Assembly: GCA_002435365.1 (NCBI GenBank)
Contig: DJMM01000030.1
Location: 4,589 to 15,556 of the forward strand
Direction: 5' to 3'
DNA: 10,968 bases
From: Ignavibacteriales bacterium UBA6490
GTDB lineage: Bacteria > Bacteroidota > Ignavibacteria > Ignavibacteriales > Ignavibacteriaceae
Made by a program: the position numbers and the translations under genes. The stretch's first letter is position 1. Every line of letters starts with the position of its first letter. The notes under the pieces were generated by a model, which had not been told where the DNA came from, made no database searches, and saw only the letters and a program-made list of their open reading frames with translations. This document shows positions 1-7,170 of the stretch, in pieces.

Positions 1-983
1 GCAATTTCATTATTTACCTGGGCAAGCCTGGCTTCAGCTGCAGATTTATTTGCATCGGCCTCCTCTATGCGGCCCCGCTGATCGAATAAAAACCAGAGTG
101 GTACCGATACCCCGAATGAGGCTCCGTAGAAACCATTATCACCATCCCGCGATTGTCTGAAATAGGCAAAATTAAAATTTGGAAGCAGCGATGACCAGGC
201 TATTGTTTTATCTGCCGATGCGATACTGCTGTAAAGCTCTGCAATTTTAATGCGGGGGCTAGATACCGAGGCTGTATACAGAATATTATCCAGACTTAGG
301 TTGTATAAGGAGTAAACCAGTGAATCTGTAAGCTGATAATCCGAAACAAATTTTCCGCCGCCGTATCCTAGCATGTAATTCAGCTCCGTGATCGATGTTT
401 CCAGCTCATTAACTGTTGCGGCAAGCTTGTTTTTCGCCTCACTGAATTGTACTCTGGCGGTAAGCTGTTCAAGGTTTGTTACTTCACCGACATTATATCT
501 GATCTGTGCTTTTTTAAAAAAGTCCTCGCTTAATGAAAGATTCTCATCTGCATATTTAACCAGCAGTTGTTTGGAAAGAACTTTGTAATAAACCGTTTTA
601 AGTTTTGCGGTTATTTCTTTCTCTTTAAGCCGGCAGTGCTGAAGTGCGATATCCTCTTCTATTGAGTATTTACTTCCCCTTATAAAATAGGTTGATGGAA
701 ACTCAAAGGACTGTGACAAGGCAAATGTTCTTTCGCTGTAATTGCTTAAGCTTTGTCCGGCCGGTGTAAATTCCAGACTTAATTCAATTTCCGGCTGAGG
801 CAGTGATATTTCCTGAAAGTATCTTCCCCGGGCGGCAATTACATTCCCCCTGGCTTCTATCAGTTCCGGATTATGCGTTAAGCAGAGTTCGATTGCATCA
901 TCCAGCGACAGTTTATTATTATTTTGCCCGTAAAGCACCTGTAATGAAAATGCAAATACGGAAAACAAGATATACTTGTTCAT
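1..983 (-). CDS. TolC-family outer membrane efflux protein (CzcC/CusC-like), 3' end cut off by window edge
   Basis: The reverse strand is open from an ATG at 983 to the left edge, about 327 codons with no stop, so the C-terminal part lies outside the window. Residues 1-19 form a signal peptide (MNKYILF..VLYG) probably cleaved before Gln20. The mature protein opens with LSLDDAIELCLTHNPELIEARGN, the classic start of the outer membrane efflux protein repeat. Long alpha-helical stretches follow (KLKTVYYKVLSKQLLVKYADENLSL; RYNVGEVTNLEQLTARVQFSEAK). A second repeat contains SSPRIKIAELYSSIASADKTIAWSSLLPNFNF. TolC-family proteins form the trimeric outer-membrane channel of tripartite efflux pumps; the RYNVGEV element and absence of a lipobox fit CzcC/CusC-type metal exporters. 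A good Shine-Dalgarno (AGGAGAA, 987-993) fixes the start. It lies 67 bp downstream of a His-rich small membrane protein, probably in one operon; adaptor and RND pump genes would be expected beyond position 1. The family call is secure; metal specificity is inferred. Confidence 0.5.
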   Translation of the reverse strand, partial: MNKYILFSVFAFSLQVLYGQNNNKLSLDDAIELCLTHNPELIEARGNVIAARGRYFQEISLPQPEIELSLEFTPAGQSLSNYSERTFALSQSFEFPSTYFIRGSKYSIEEDIALQHCRLKEKEITAKLKTVYYKVLSKQLLVKYADENLSLSEDFFKKAQIRYNVGEVTNLEQLTARVQFSEAKNKLAATVNELETSITELNYMLGYGGGKFVSDYQLTDSLVYSLYNLSLDNILYTASVSSPRIKIAELYSSIASADKTIAWSSLLPNFNFAYFRQSRDGDNGFYGASFGVSVPLWFLFDQRGRIEEADANKSAAEARLAQVNNEI

Positions 984-1050
984 AAATTCTCCTAAAAATT
1001 GTGATCGGGACAGAGATCCGGTTTGCCGGCTAAAGTAGTAAGTGGAAGTA

Positions 1051-1392
1051 TTAAATCAGAAGAGTTCTGTTATTCAGGTATAACTTGTTGTTTTTATTTG
1101 CGTTGTGAAGGAGGCTTGTTTCTGAAATATAAACTGCGGTATACTGTGCCTGTCCGGTAATATTCTTTGGAACAAACAGAGAATTTTCTTTGAGCTTTAA
1201 AAAATCAGCGCTCACAAGTTTCGTATCCCGAGTTGTGGTTCCGTTAACTATAAGACAATGATCGTGGGAGTCGTGATAACTTTCATTTTCGAAGTGCAGA
1301 AAACCGATCTCTGAATGCAGGAAAGAAAATATGAATGCGCTCAGAACTGCTATTCCTGTAATTCTTGTGATCTTATATAATTTATAATTCAT
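1051..1392 (-). CDS. Small membrane-anchored His-rich hypothetical protein upstream of TolC gene
   Basis: A 113-residue protein if started at the ATG at 1392 (MNYKLYKITRITG); an in-frame ATG at 1434 would add 14 residues. I prefer the shorter form because it gives a basic N-terminus directly before one hydrophobic segment (about residues 12-26, GIAVLSAFIFSFLH). Neither start has a clear ribosome binding site. After the membrane segment comes a cluster of possible metal ligands, HDSHDHC, then a polar region ending in a short LYLNNRTLLI tail. I cannot name a family with confidence. Small proteins with an N-terminal membrane segment and a His/Cys cluster often sit directly before CzcCBA-type efflux operons in Bacteroidota-like genomes, and this one precedes a TolC-type gene by 67 bp on the same strand. 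A periplasmic metal-binding or sensing accessory role is therefore inferred. A real gene is likely but not certain, as it is short and lacks a strong translation signal. Confidence 0.5.
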   Translation of the reverse strand: MNYKLYKITRITGIAVLSAFIFSFLHSEIGFLHFENESYHDSHDHCLIVNGTTTRDTKLVSADFLKLKENSLFVPKNITGQAQYTAVYISETSLLHNANKNNKLYLNNRTLLI

Positions 1393-1434
1393 ATAATTTA
1401 AACATAAAATATTGCCAATTGCGAAGCAATTCAT

Positions 1435-1616
1435 ATTATTTAATTATGGGGATATTTTACAACTCGTTTAATGATGATCAGCAGCGCACCCTTCACCTGA
1501 TAAAGATTAGTATTTGAAGAGGTGACCAATATTACTTGCCGTTTATCAAATAATAATTATTATTGTTTTAACTAATTAATAGCACCTCATTCATTTTTTA
1601 ACCAACGACTAAATTA
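1435..1616. promoter_or_regulatory. Divergent intergenic region between efflux genes and AmpG-like permease
   Basis: This 182-bp AT-rich stretch must hold the promoters of both the leftward efflux pair and the rightward permease. It contains a perfect 16-bp palindrome (AATAATAATTATTATT, 1549-1564) 52 bp before the permease start. It also contains a looser inverted repeat, TCACCT (1493-1498) and AGGTGA (1520-1525). I see no convincing -33/-7 Bacteroidota promoter pair and no riboswitch or RNA gene. Operator function is inferred from symmetry and position only. Confidence 0.5.
1549..1564. repeat. 16-bp perfect palindrome, candidate operator
   Basis: AATAATAATTATTATT reads the same on both strands. 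It lies in the divergent intergenic region ahead of the AmpG-like permease. AT-only palindromes of this shape recall Fur/Zur-type operators in general form, but the GC steps of the usual consensus are missing, and such a string can arise by chance in AT-rich DNA. Low confidence as a regulator site. Confidence 0.5.
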
Positions 1617-2951
1617 TTGCTGACTAAAACTGAACAGATAAAGCCAGCTGCTTTGCCCCCGTTAGCAGAAAGCAGCGTGCTCAGGTATATTACATTCTCA
1701 ATACTTTACGTGGCACAGGGAATTCCGCAAGGAGTATTATGGTATGCAATACCGGCCTGGCTTGCAATGAATTCCAGAACTCCGGGTGAAATAGGGGCCT
1801 ATTTAGCTGTGATTGGACTCCCCTGGAGCTTTAAGATAATTTTTGCTCCGTTTATGGACAGATTTACATATCTGGCTATGGGACGAAGAAGAGCATGGAT
1901 CCTGCTCGGGCAGACCGGTATAATATTAAGCCTCCTGTGCATGTCTTTTATTACAGATCCGTTAAACAACCTGCTCTGGCTGACTGCGTTCTCCTTTGTA
2001 AACAATTTATTCACAGTCATCCAGGATATTGCTGTTGACGGCATGGCCGTTGATATTCTGCCTTCAGACCAGCAGGCCAGGGCAAACGGTGTAATGTGGG
2101 GATCGAAAGTTGCGGGTAAATCATTAACCGTTGTTGCCGCAAGCTGGTTGCTGAATGTACATGGATTTTCATTTACTATGCTGTTTTTTGCTCTGTCCGT
2201 AATAATAATAATCTTTGTACCAATGATCCTGAGAGAGCGCACCGGCGAAAAATTGCTTCCATGGACTACAGGCATGCCATCCGATACTGCTGCTGCCCTT
2301 CAGATGCACAGTTTTAAATCGATATTTAAAAGTCTGTTCAAATTTTTCTTTATGCCGGTAAGTCTTATAATGGGAGTAGCTGCATTCAGCGCGTCAATAG
2401 GGGAAGGTCTTATCGATTCAATGCTGCCTATATTTACAGTCCAGCGGATAGGATGGACAAACGAGCATTATTCCCAGGTGTTTGCAGCGGCAAACCTGGT
2501 CTCCGGGCTTGCCGGAATGTTTATTGGCGGGGCCCTGACTGATTTTTTAGGCAAGGTTAGGATGATGTCTGTTTACGTTGCCGGCCTGATGATATTAGCC
2601 GGAGTTTTTTCCTACTATAATAATTTGTGGATAAATGAACAGTTTCTGGTGGGATTCATTATTGCTTTCTATATTCTTCTTACTTTTAACACCATCGCCA
2701 TATTTGCAAGCGCAATGAAGCTCTGTTCAAAAAAAATTGCCGCCACCCAGTTTACTCTTTACATGGCTGTTTCAAATCTGGGTATAGCAGTGGGAGCAGG
2801 ATTAATCGGTCCGCTTAAAGAATTGTTCGGGTGGGAGATTTTAATAGCGGCATATATTCCTTTTGCACTGTTTATGCTGATAATGATAAGGTTTATAGAC
2901 TTTGACAAGCACCGTGAAAAAATGGAACAACTGGAACAAAGCTATAATTAA
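1617..2951 (+). CDS. AmpG-like MFS permease (PAT family)
   Basis: A 444-residue polytopic inner-membrane protein with about twelve hydrophobic segments and a longer central loop around residues 205-240 dividing two halves. Motifs match the PAT/AmpG branch of the major facilitator superfamily: YVAQGIPQGVLWYAIPAWLA (31-50), APFMDR (77-82) then GRRRAW (89-94), QDIAVDGMAVDIL (136-148), and AATQFTLYMAVSNLG (375-389). AmpG imports anhydro-muropeptides for cell-wall recycling and beta-lactamase induction; related PAT members carry other substrates, so the substrate here is inferred. Length is slightly under E. coli AmpG (491). The start is TTG at 1617, because an in-frame stop (1599-1601) precedes it and the first in-frame ATG would delete the first membrane segment. 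No clear Shine-Dalgarno is visible. Its stop lies 4 bp from the stop of the convergent S12 hydrolase, and a second S12 hydrolase lies nearby, which makes a peptidoglycan-related substrate attractive but unproven. Confidence 0.5.
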   Translation: MLTKTEQIKPAALPPLAESSVLRYITFSILYVAQGIPQGVLWYAIPAWLAMNSRTPGEIGAYLAVIGLPWSFKIIFAPFMDRFTYLAMGRRRAWILLGQTGIILSLLCMSFITDPLNNLLWLTAFSFVNNLFTVIQDIAVDGMAVDILPSDQQARANGVMWGSKVAGKSLTVVAASWLLNVHGFSFTMLFFALSVIIIIFVPMILRERTGEKLLPWTTGMPSDTAAALQMHSFKSIFKSLFKFFFMPVSLIMGVAAFSASIGEGLIDSMLPIFTVQRIGWTNEHYSQVFAAANLVSGLAGMFIGGALTDFLGKVRMMSVYVAGLMILAGVFSYYNNLWINEQFLVGFIIAFYILLTFNTIAIFASAMKLCSKKIAATQFTLYMAVSNLGIAVGAGLIGPLKELFGWEILIAAYIPFALFMLIMIRFIDFDKHREKMEQLEQSYN

Positions 2952-2955
2952 AATA

Positions 2956-4539
2956 TCATTGTCGGTACTGTAGAAGGATCCGTGCAATCTGCGGACGAGT
3001 CACTTTAATTCTTTCAAGATCCAGACTTAACCCCAGCGGAGCAAGCGAATTTCCTATATATTTATATATACCTTCCATATTTTCAAAGGGACCGGAAACC
3101 ACATCCAGGGCTGAAGCTCCGGAGCCGTTTCTGAGATTTATATCCGCTCCCTTTTCCAGCAGAGACTTGACAATTTCTGTTCTGCAGAAAAATGCAGCCG
3201 TAATCAGCGCCGTTGATCCCTCCTTGTTTTTTACATTAAGATCAGCATCGGCATTAATCAGTTGAATGGCGGCATCTGTATTTCCGAATGTGGTTGCAAT
3301 GATCAGGGGTGTGGAACCGTACACATCCTTTTCATCAAGGTCTGCACCGATTTTAATATATTGTTGAATGGCATCCATATCTCCCTTTATGGCTGCTTCA
3401 TGAATGCTGATTTTTGGCGGCATCTGACCCTTATCTGAAAGCGACAAAATGAATCGTCCTGCCAGATTCAGATTGGCCTCTTCGTGCCTCCAGGCATGGT
3501 CGTTATGCTGTAAAAAAAACGGATCGGATTTAACAACAACGATCAGGTTAAGTTTATCAAGCAATACAATAAGCTGGCCACCGTGTCCCCATGCGAAATC
3601 AACATGATAATCACCGGTTTGCGCAGACCACCACTGGTAGCCGTACCCCAGGTTTTTAAAATAACGTCCAGCCCGGTTCAGTTTATGTTTGGTCGTCCAT
3701 GCATCGGAGGAATAGTTTTGTAAAGACTCTTCCACCCAGTCAGCCGGAACAATCTGCTTCCCTTCGAATTTTCCTTTATTAAGATAGAGCAGACCGAACT
3801 TTGCCATATCTCTTGCAGTCAGATGAAGATTCCCGCATCCATTATTATGTCCTTCTGCGTCTGTATCCCATTGTCCTGCATCGATATGAAGCGGCTCAAA
3901 AAGATGCTTCCGGGCAAATTCTTTAAGGCTCATTTCAGCGGTTCTTGATAAAATAATTCCCAGCCAGTTTGAGCTTAGATTACTGTAATTAAATCCGGCT
4001 CCGGGATCATTAACCAGCGGGAATTTCTCAATGAGGGGGGGATAATAACCTGCCAGAAGTCCTTCCCACAGGACCGGGTCAGTTTCTTCCCACGGATAAC
4101 CCGCCCGCATCTGCAGCAGGTGTCTGATATTGATCTGCTCTTTCCGGGGGTCAGTAACCTTGCCGGCAATTTCAGGAAAGAAATTTATCATTTTCTGGTC
4201 AAGACTTGAGAGGTAACCTTTATCCAGGGCAATACCGGTCAGTGCTGAGGTGAAACTTTTTGTCACCGATGCAGTGCGTGTTTTTTTATCAATAGCACAC
4301 TCATTGAAATATTTTTCTGCGACAAGGAAGCCGTTCTTAATAACAAGTACTGCATATATTTTTTCCAGAGCTGCCGCATCATTATAGAGTTCGTCGACCA
4401 GTCCCGGGTCCAATCCCTGTTCCGCAGGTGTGGATACTTTCCAGTCCTTAACTGGAAGCGGTGTATAATCGATTTGACATATAGATAAGGTAGTGTACAG
4501 CAAAAGGAAAGAGGCAGTTAGCAAGTGTGTTTTTTTCAT
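2956..4539 (-). CDS. Exported S12 serine hydrolase (beta-lactamase-like) fused to ankyrin repeats
   Basis: A 527-residue protein. A signal peptide occupies about residues 1-21 (MKKTHLL..LSIC, then Gln22), so the hydrolase should act in the periplasm; Cys21 follows LSI, a poor lipobox. The beta-lactamase/class C penicillin-binding fold spans about 35-365. Its active-site motifs are SVTK (Ser91 nucleophile, Lys94), YSN (185-187), and HGG (319-321) in WGHGG, replacing the KTG box as in EstB/AmpH-like esterases and peptidases. A short linker then leads to three ankyrin repeats (about 376-405, 407-438, 440-471; e.g. GSTPLIIATTFGNTDAAIQL, GSTALITAAF) and a degenerate fourth to the end. Ankyrin repeats bind partner proteins, so a scaffold or targeting role is inferred. 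The Shine-Dalgarno AAGGAGA (4546-4552) supports the ATG at 4539. It follows the oxidoreductase gene by 82 bp on the same strand, perhaps co-transcribed. Substrate (peptide, ester or beta-lactam) cannot be read from sequence. Confidence 0.5.
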   Translation of the reverse strand: MKKTHLLTASFLLLYTTLSICQIDYTPLPVKDWKVSTPAEQGLDPGLVDELYNDAAALEKIYAVLVIKNGFLVAEKYFNECAIDKKTRTASVTKSFTSALTGIALDKGYLSSLDQKMINFFPEIAGKVTDPRKEQINIRHLLQMRAGYPWEETDPVLWEGLLAGYYPPLIEKFPLVNDPGAGFNYSNLSSNWLGIILSRTAEMSLKEFARKHLFEPLHIDAGQWDTDAEGHNNGCGNLHLTARDMAKFGLLYLNKGKFEGKQIVPADWVEESLQNYSSDAWTTKHKLNRAGRYFKNLGYGYQWWSAQTGDYHVDFAWGHGGQLIVLLDKLNLIVVVKSDPFFLQHNDHAWRHEEANLNLAGRFILSLSDKGQMPPKISIHEAAIKGDMDAIQQYIKIGADLDEKDVYGSTPLIIATTFGNTDAAIQLINADADLNVKNKEGSTALITAAFFCRTEIVKSLLEKGADINLRNGSGASALDVVSGPFENMEGIYKYIGNSLAPLGLSLDLERIKVTRPQIARILLQYRQ

Positions 4540-4545
4540 TATTAA

Positions 4546-4552
4546 TCTCCTT
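4546..4552 (-). promoter_or_regulatory. Ribosome binding site of ankyrin-S12 hydrolase
   Basis: AAGGAGA on the minus strand, six bases before the ATG at 4539. It fixes the start of the signal peptide MKKTHLL. Confidence 0.5.
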
Positions 4553-4621
4553 ATAATCAGCTTGTATCATCGGTAATCCCGTTTACTGTAAAATATGATT
4601 GTTCCCAGGATGCCATACAGA

Positions 4622-5596
4622 TCAAGTCTGGTTATTATGCTGCACAGTTAAAACAAGGTTTCCCTTTTTATGTCCCTGTTCAGCGTACTGATGTGCTTCG
4701 GCAATCTGTTCCAGCGGATAGCGCCTGTCGATTACCGGTTTAATCTTGTTTTGCTCAAGAAGCTCTTTAAGAAAGACAATATCTTCCTTTTTTTCCACAG
4801 CCATACCGGCGAACACTTTTTTACTTCCGAAAACTGATGTCCATGCCATCTGAGCAAATGCGGCGATTCCTCCCGCACCGGCAAGAAAGCTTCCGTTCCT
4901 GCTCAGTGATTTACTGCATTTCGAATACTTTAATTTGCCGACCGTATCAAAAATTAAGTCATAGGTTCCGCCGCTTTCTGTAAAATCCTCCCTGGTGTAG
5001 TCTATAACTTTATCTGCTCCCAAAGATTTTACAAGCTCCATGTTTTTTGAGCTGCATACTGCAGTAACATCTGTTCCGAAGTATTTTGCAAGCTGGACCG
5101 CATAAGTACCCACGGCCCCGGAAGCACCATAGATCAGAACTTTCTGCCCGCTGCTGATATTGCCTTTATTCCTTAGAAAATAAAGTGATGTTGTTGCCCC
5201 GAATGAAACCGCGGCCGCCTCTTCGAAGTCCAGGTTGGAGGGCTTGTGTGCAACAGCATCGTCTTCGGACATACAGATATATTCTGCGTTTGTGCCAAGG
5301 CGTGTTCCTGATCCGCCGAACACCGGATCTCCCGGTTTGAAAAATTTCACGTTTTTACCGGTTGCTTCGATTTCTCCCGAAAACTCAGCGCCCAGGATAT
5401 TTCGTTTAGGTGTATTGAAACCATTAAAGAATCTTACTATAAACGGATAGGCTTTTCTCATCCGCCAGTCACCGGAAGTTACAGTAGTGGCGTGTATTTT
5501 AACAAGCACTTCTTTTTCCTTGGGAACTGGTTTTGGGAGCTCTTTTATTTCAAGTACATCGGGGGTTCCGTATCTTTGATATACTGCGGCCTTCAT
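4622..5596 (-). CDS. Zinc-free NAD(P)H-dependent quinone oxidoreductase-type alcohol dehydrogenase (MDR superfamily)
   Basis: A 324-residue cytoplasmic enzyme of the medium-chain dehydrogenase/reductase superfamily. The N-terminal GroES-like domain starts MKAAVYQRYGTPDVLEIKEL and contains GAEFSGEIEATGKNVKFFKPGD. The Rossmann domain carries the quinone-oxidoreductase signature GASGAVGTYAVQLAK (about 157-171), then SLGADKVIDYTREDF and a C-terminal KGNLVLTV. The Cys/His ligands of the catalytic-zinc site are absent at the usual places, so zinc-independent reduction of quinones or enones with NAD(P)H is expected. Length is normal (about 320-340). I place the start at the ATG at 5596, not the GTG at 5602, because the strong Shine-Dalgarno AAGGAG (5602-5607) overlaps that GTG and sits five bases before the ATG. 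It lies between two S12 hydrolase genes on the same strand, 182 bp after one and 82 bp before the other. A functional link to them is not evident from the enzyme type. Confidence 0.5.
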   Translation of the reverse strand: MKAAVYQRYGTPDVLEIKELPKPVPKEKEVLVKIHATTVTSGDWRMRKAYPFIVRFFNGFNTPKRNILGAEFSGEIEATGKNVKFFKPGDPVFGGSGTRLGTNAEYICMSEDDAVAHKPSNLDFEEAAAVSFGATTSLYFLRNKGNISSGQKVLIYGASGAVGTYAVQLAKYFGTDVTAVCSSKNMELVKSLGADKVIDYTREDFTESGGTYDLIFDTVGKLKYSKCSKSLSRNGSFLAGAGGIAAFAQMAWTSVFGSKKVFAGMAVEKKEDIVFLKELLEQNKIKPVIDRRYPLEQIAEAHQYAEQGHKKGNLVLTVQHNNQT

Positions 5597-5601
5597 CAGC
5601 A

Positions 5602-5607
5602 CTCCTT
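5602..5607 (-). promoter_or_regulatory. Ribosome binding site deciding the oxidoreductase start
   Basis: AAGGAG on the minus strand ends at 5602, with a five-base spacer to the ATG at 5596. It overlaps an upstream in-frame GTG (5602), which therefore cannot be the real start. The mature N-terminus is MKAAVYQ, as usual for this family. Confidence 0.5.
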
Positions 5608-5718
5608 ATTTAATGACAGGAAAAAGCTGCTCAATTTCTTTTTAAGATAAGAAAAATTTTCTAATTAATCAGAAGTGTTTGATAAGAAATCACCCGCAAT
5701 TATATTCGGTTTATGTTT

Positions 5719-5738
5719 TGGGGAGCCGATGCTCCCCA
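5719..5738. terminator. GC-rich hairpin between S12 hydrolase and oxidoreductase genes
   Basis: TGGGGAGC and GCTCCCCA form a perfect 8-bp stem around a four-base loop (5727-5730). It lies 41 bp past the stop of the minus-strand hydrolase at 5779 and about 120 bp before the oxidoreductase start. On the minus strand it is followed by AAAACATAAA rather than a T-run, so it is not a textbook intrinsic terminator. It could be an attenuating terminator or an mRNA-stabilising 3' hairpin that separates the expression of the two genes. Confidence 0.5.
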
Positions 5739-5778
5739 TAGCCTGAAATTTTCTTTTGAACGGGTATTTCTTTTAAAG

Positions 5779-7170
5779 TTATTTTTCTTTTATACCGGCA
5801 ACAGTTTTTCCGCTTCCGCTTGAAATGGTAAACTGGGTGACTTCTCCATTATTGTCGAATGCGAATATAATTTTGCTCGCCTTTCCTGCTCGAAATGTTG
5901 TTTCCGATTCAGGAATCAGTTCTGCTTTTTGCGTTTCATTCTGCTGATAATACACCTTGCCGTTTTCAACCGCAATATTTCTGAACGAATTGTCGGGAAG
6001 TTTGTAACTTCCTTTATATTTACTCAGCTGTTCCGGAGTTAATGATATGCTTTTTACTTTCTGATCCCCGGTTTTGTCCGGCAGCATGCTGATCAGAATC
6101 TCCCGGGCAGTGCGGGTTAAAGGATGTTTTGAATTCCTATCAACCAGATTTGACAGCACGGCAACATATAAATGCTCTTCAGGAACCCGGTATACCTGGC
6201 AGACGTAACCGTTGATTCCTCCGCCATGACCAAAGATTTTTAAACCCTGATAATCAATAACCTCCCAGCCGCATCCGTTTGCTGACGTATCTCTGTTGTT
6301 AAGAACAAAAGGGGAGAAGTATTTTTTGAGGGTCTCTTTTTTGACAAGCTTTTCTGAATACAATATCTCGTCCCATTTCAGAAGGTCATCTACAGTGGTA
6401 ATTAATGACCCGCTGGCATAAAACCTGGTTTTCGATACAGGTGCAGCTTCAACCAGCAGACCAGCCTTCTTTTCATATCCTCTTGCCGTAGGCATAAGTC
6501 CGTCTGTTCCGTCGATAAAACCGGTGGCAGTCATTCCCGCAGGCAATAAAATATTTTTTCTGATAAAGTCATTTAAAGTGGATCCGGATACTCTTTCCGC
6601 TATCATTCCTAAAAGATGGTAGCCGGAGTTGCTGTATTTGACCTTCTCGCCCGGATTGAATTCCAATTCAGTCCCTTTAATTATTTCCAGGGTCTGCTGG
6701 GGACTTAAATCCTGTGAAAGATCATTTCTCCATTCGTCTATCAGAAAATAATCTTTTATGCCTGAAGTATGAGTAAGCAGATGATGAAGCGTGATTTCTT
6801 TGTACTGCTCCGCACCAGGCAAGTGTTCGGATATATTGTCGGACAAGGACAGTTTACCCTGTTCTTCCAGTATCATAACCGCCATTGCGGTAAACTGCTT
6901 GGTAAGGGAGCCAACAGCAAGAGAATGATCAGAAGTCAAAGCCAGCTGCTTTTCAGTGTCAGCCATTCCAAAAGCCTGTTTAAAAACAGCTTTCCCATCC
7001 TTGGCGGCAAGAACCACCGCGCCCGGTTTGTTGTAGGAATAAATTAAATTCAGATTCTCCCTGATCCGGTTTACCTTTGCAGCAACGGATTGAGCAGTAG
7101 CGGCGAAATTAAAGATGCCGGAAACCAGCATTACAAAAAATATAATGCGTGGATTATGATTGGTGTTCAT
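5779..7170 (-). CDS. Exported S12 serine hydrolase (beta-lactamase/penicillin-binding-like) with C-terminal accessory domain
   Basis: A 463-residue protein. The signal peptide (MNTNHNPRIIFFVMLVSGIF..ATA) is probably cleaved after Ala26 before Gln27, placing the enzyme in the periplasm or beyond. The class C beta-lactamase-like domain spans about 35-365, with SLTK (Ser88 nucleophile, Lys91), YSN (179-181) in KYSNSGYHLLG, the LLTHTSGI element (131-138), and GHGG (314-317) in place of the KTG triad. This motif set is typical of esterase/D-aminopeptidase-like S12 enzymes; true beta-lactamase activity cannot be assumed. A C-terminal beta-rich domain (about 375-455, LTPEQLSKYKGSYKL onward) resembles the lipocalin-like DUF3471-type accessory domains common in these hydrolases. 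The Shine-Dalgarno AGAGGAT (7174-7180) supports the ATG at 7170. The gene is divergent from a membrane LuxR regulator across 188 bp, so that regulator is a candidate controller. Unlike the other S12 hydrolase here, it has no ankyrin repeats. Confidence 0.5.
   Translation of the reverse strand: MNTNHNPRIIFFVMLVSGIFNFAATAQSVAAKVNRIRENLNLIYSYNKPGAVVLAAKDGKAVFKQAFGMADTEKQLALTSDHSLAVGSLTKQFTAMAVMILEEQGKLSLSDNISEHLPGAEQYKEITLHHLLTHTSGIKDYFLIDEWRNDLSQDLSPQQTLEIIKGTELEFNPGEKVKYSNSGYHLLGMIAERVSGSTLNDFIRKNILLPAGMTATGFIDGTDGLMPTARGYEKKAGLLVEAAPVSKTRFYASGSLITTVDDLLKWDEILYSEKLVKKETLKKYFSPFVLNNRDTSANGCGWEVIDYQGLKIFGHGGGINGYVCQVYRVPEEHLYVAVLSNLVDRNSKHPLTRTAREILISMLPDKTGDQKVKSISLTPEQLSKYKGSYKLPDNSFRNIAVENGKVYYQQNETQKAELIPESETTFRAGKASKIIFAFDNNGEVTQFTISSGSGKTVAGIKEK

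Noticed and set aside
388..985. Plus-strand open frames opposite the TolC-type gene
   Set aside because: They are antisense to a continuous, clearly homologous efflux protein frame and show no protein-like features.
1417..1431. AATTGC-GAA-GCAATT hairpin near the start of the His-rich protein gene
   Set aside because: The stem is 6 bp and mostly AT, with no conserved element around it; a short leader hairpin is possible but not supportable.
2956..7170. Calling the two S12 proteins true beta-lactamases (resistance genes)
   Set aside because: Both have HGG in place of the KTG triad and accessory C-terminal domains, as in esterase/peptidase-type S12 enzymes; antibiotic hydrolysis cannot be claimed.
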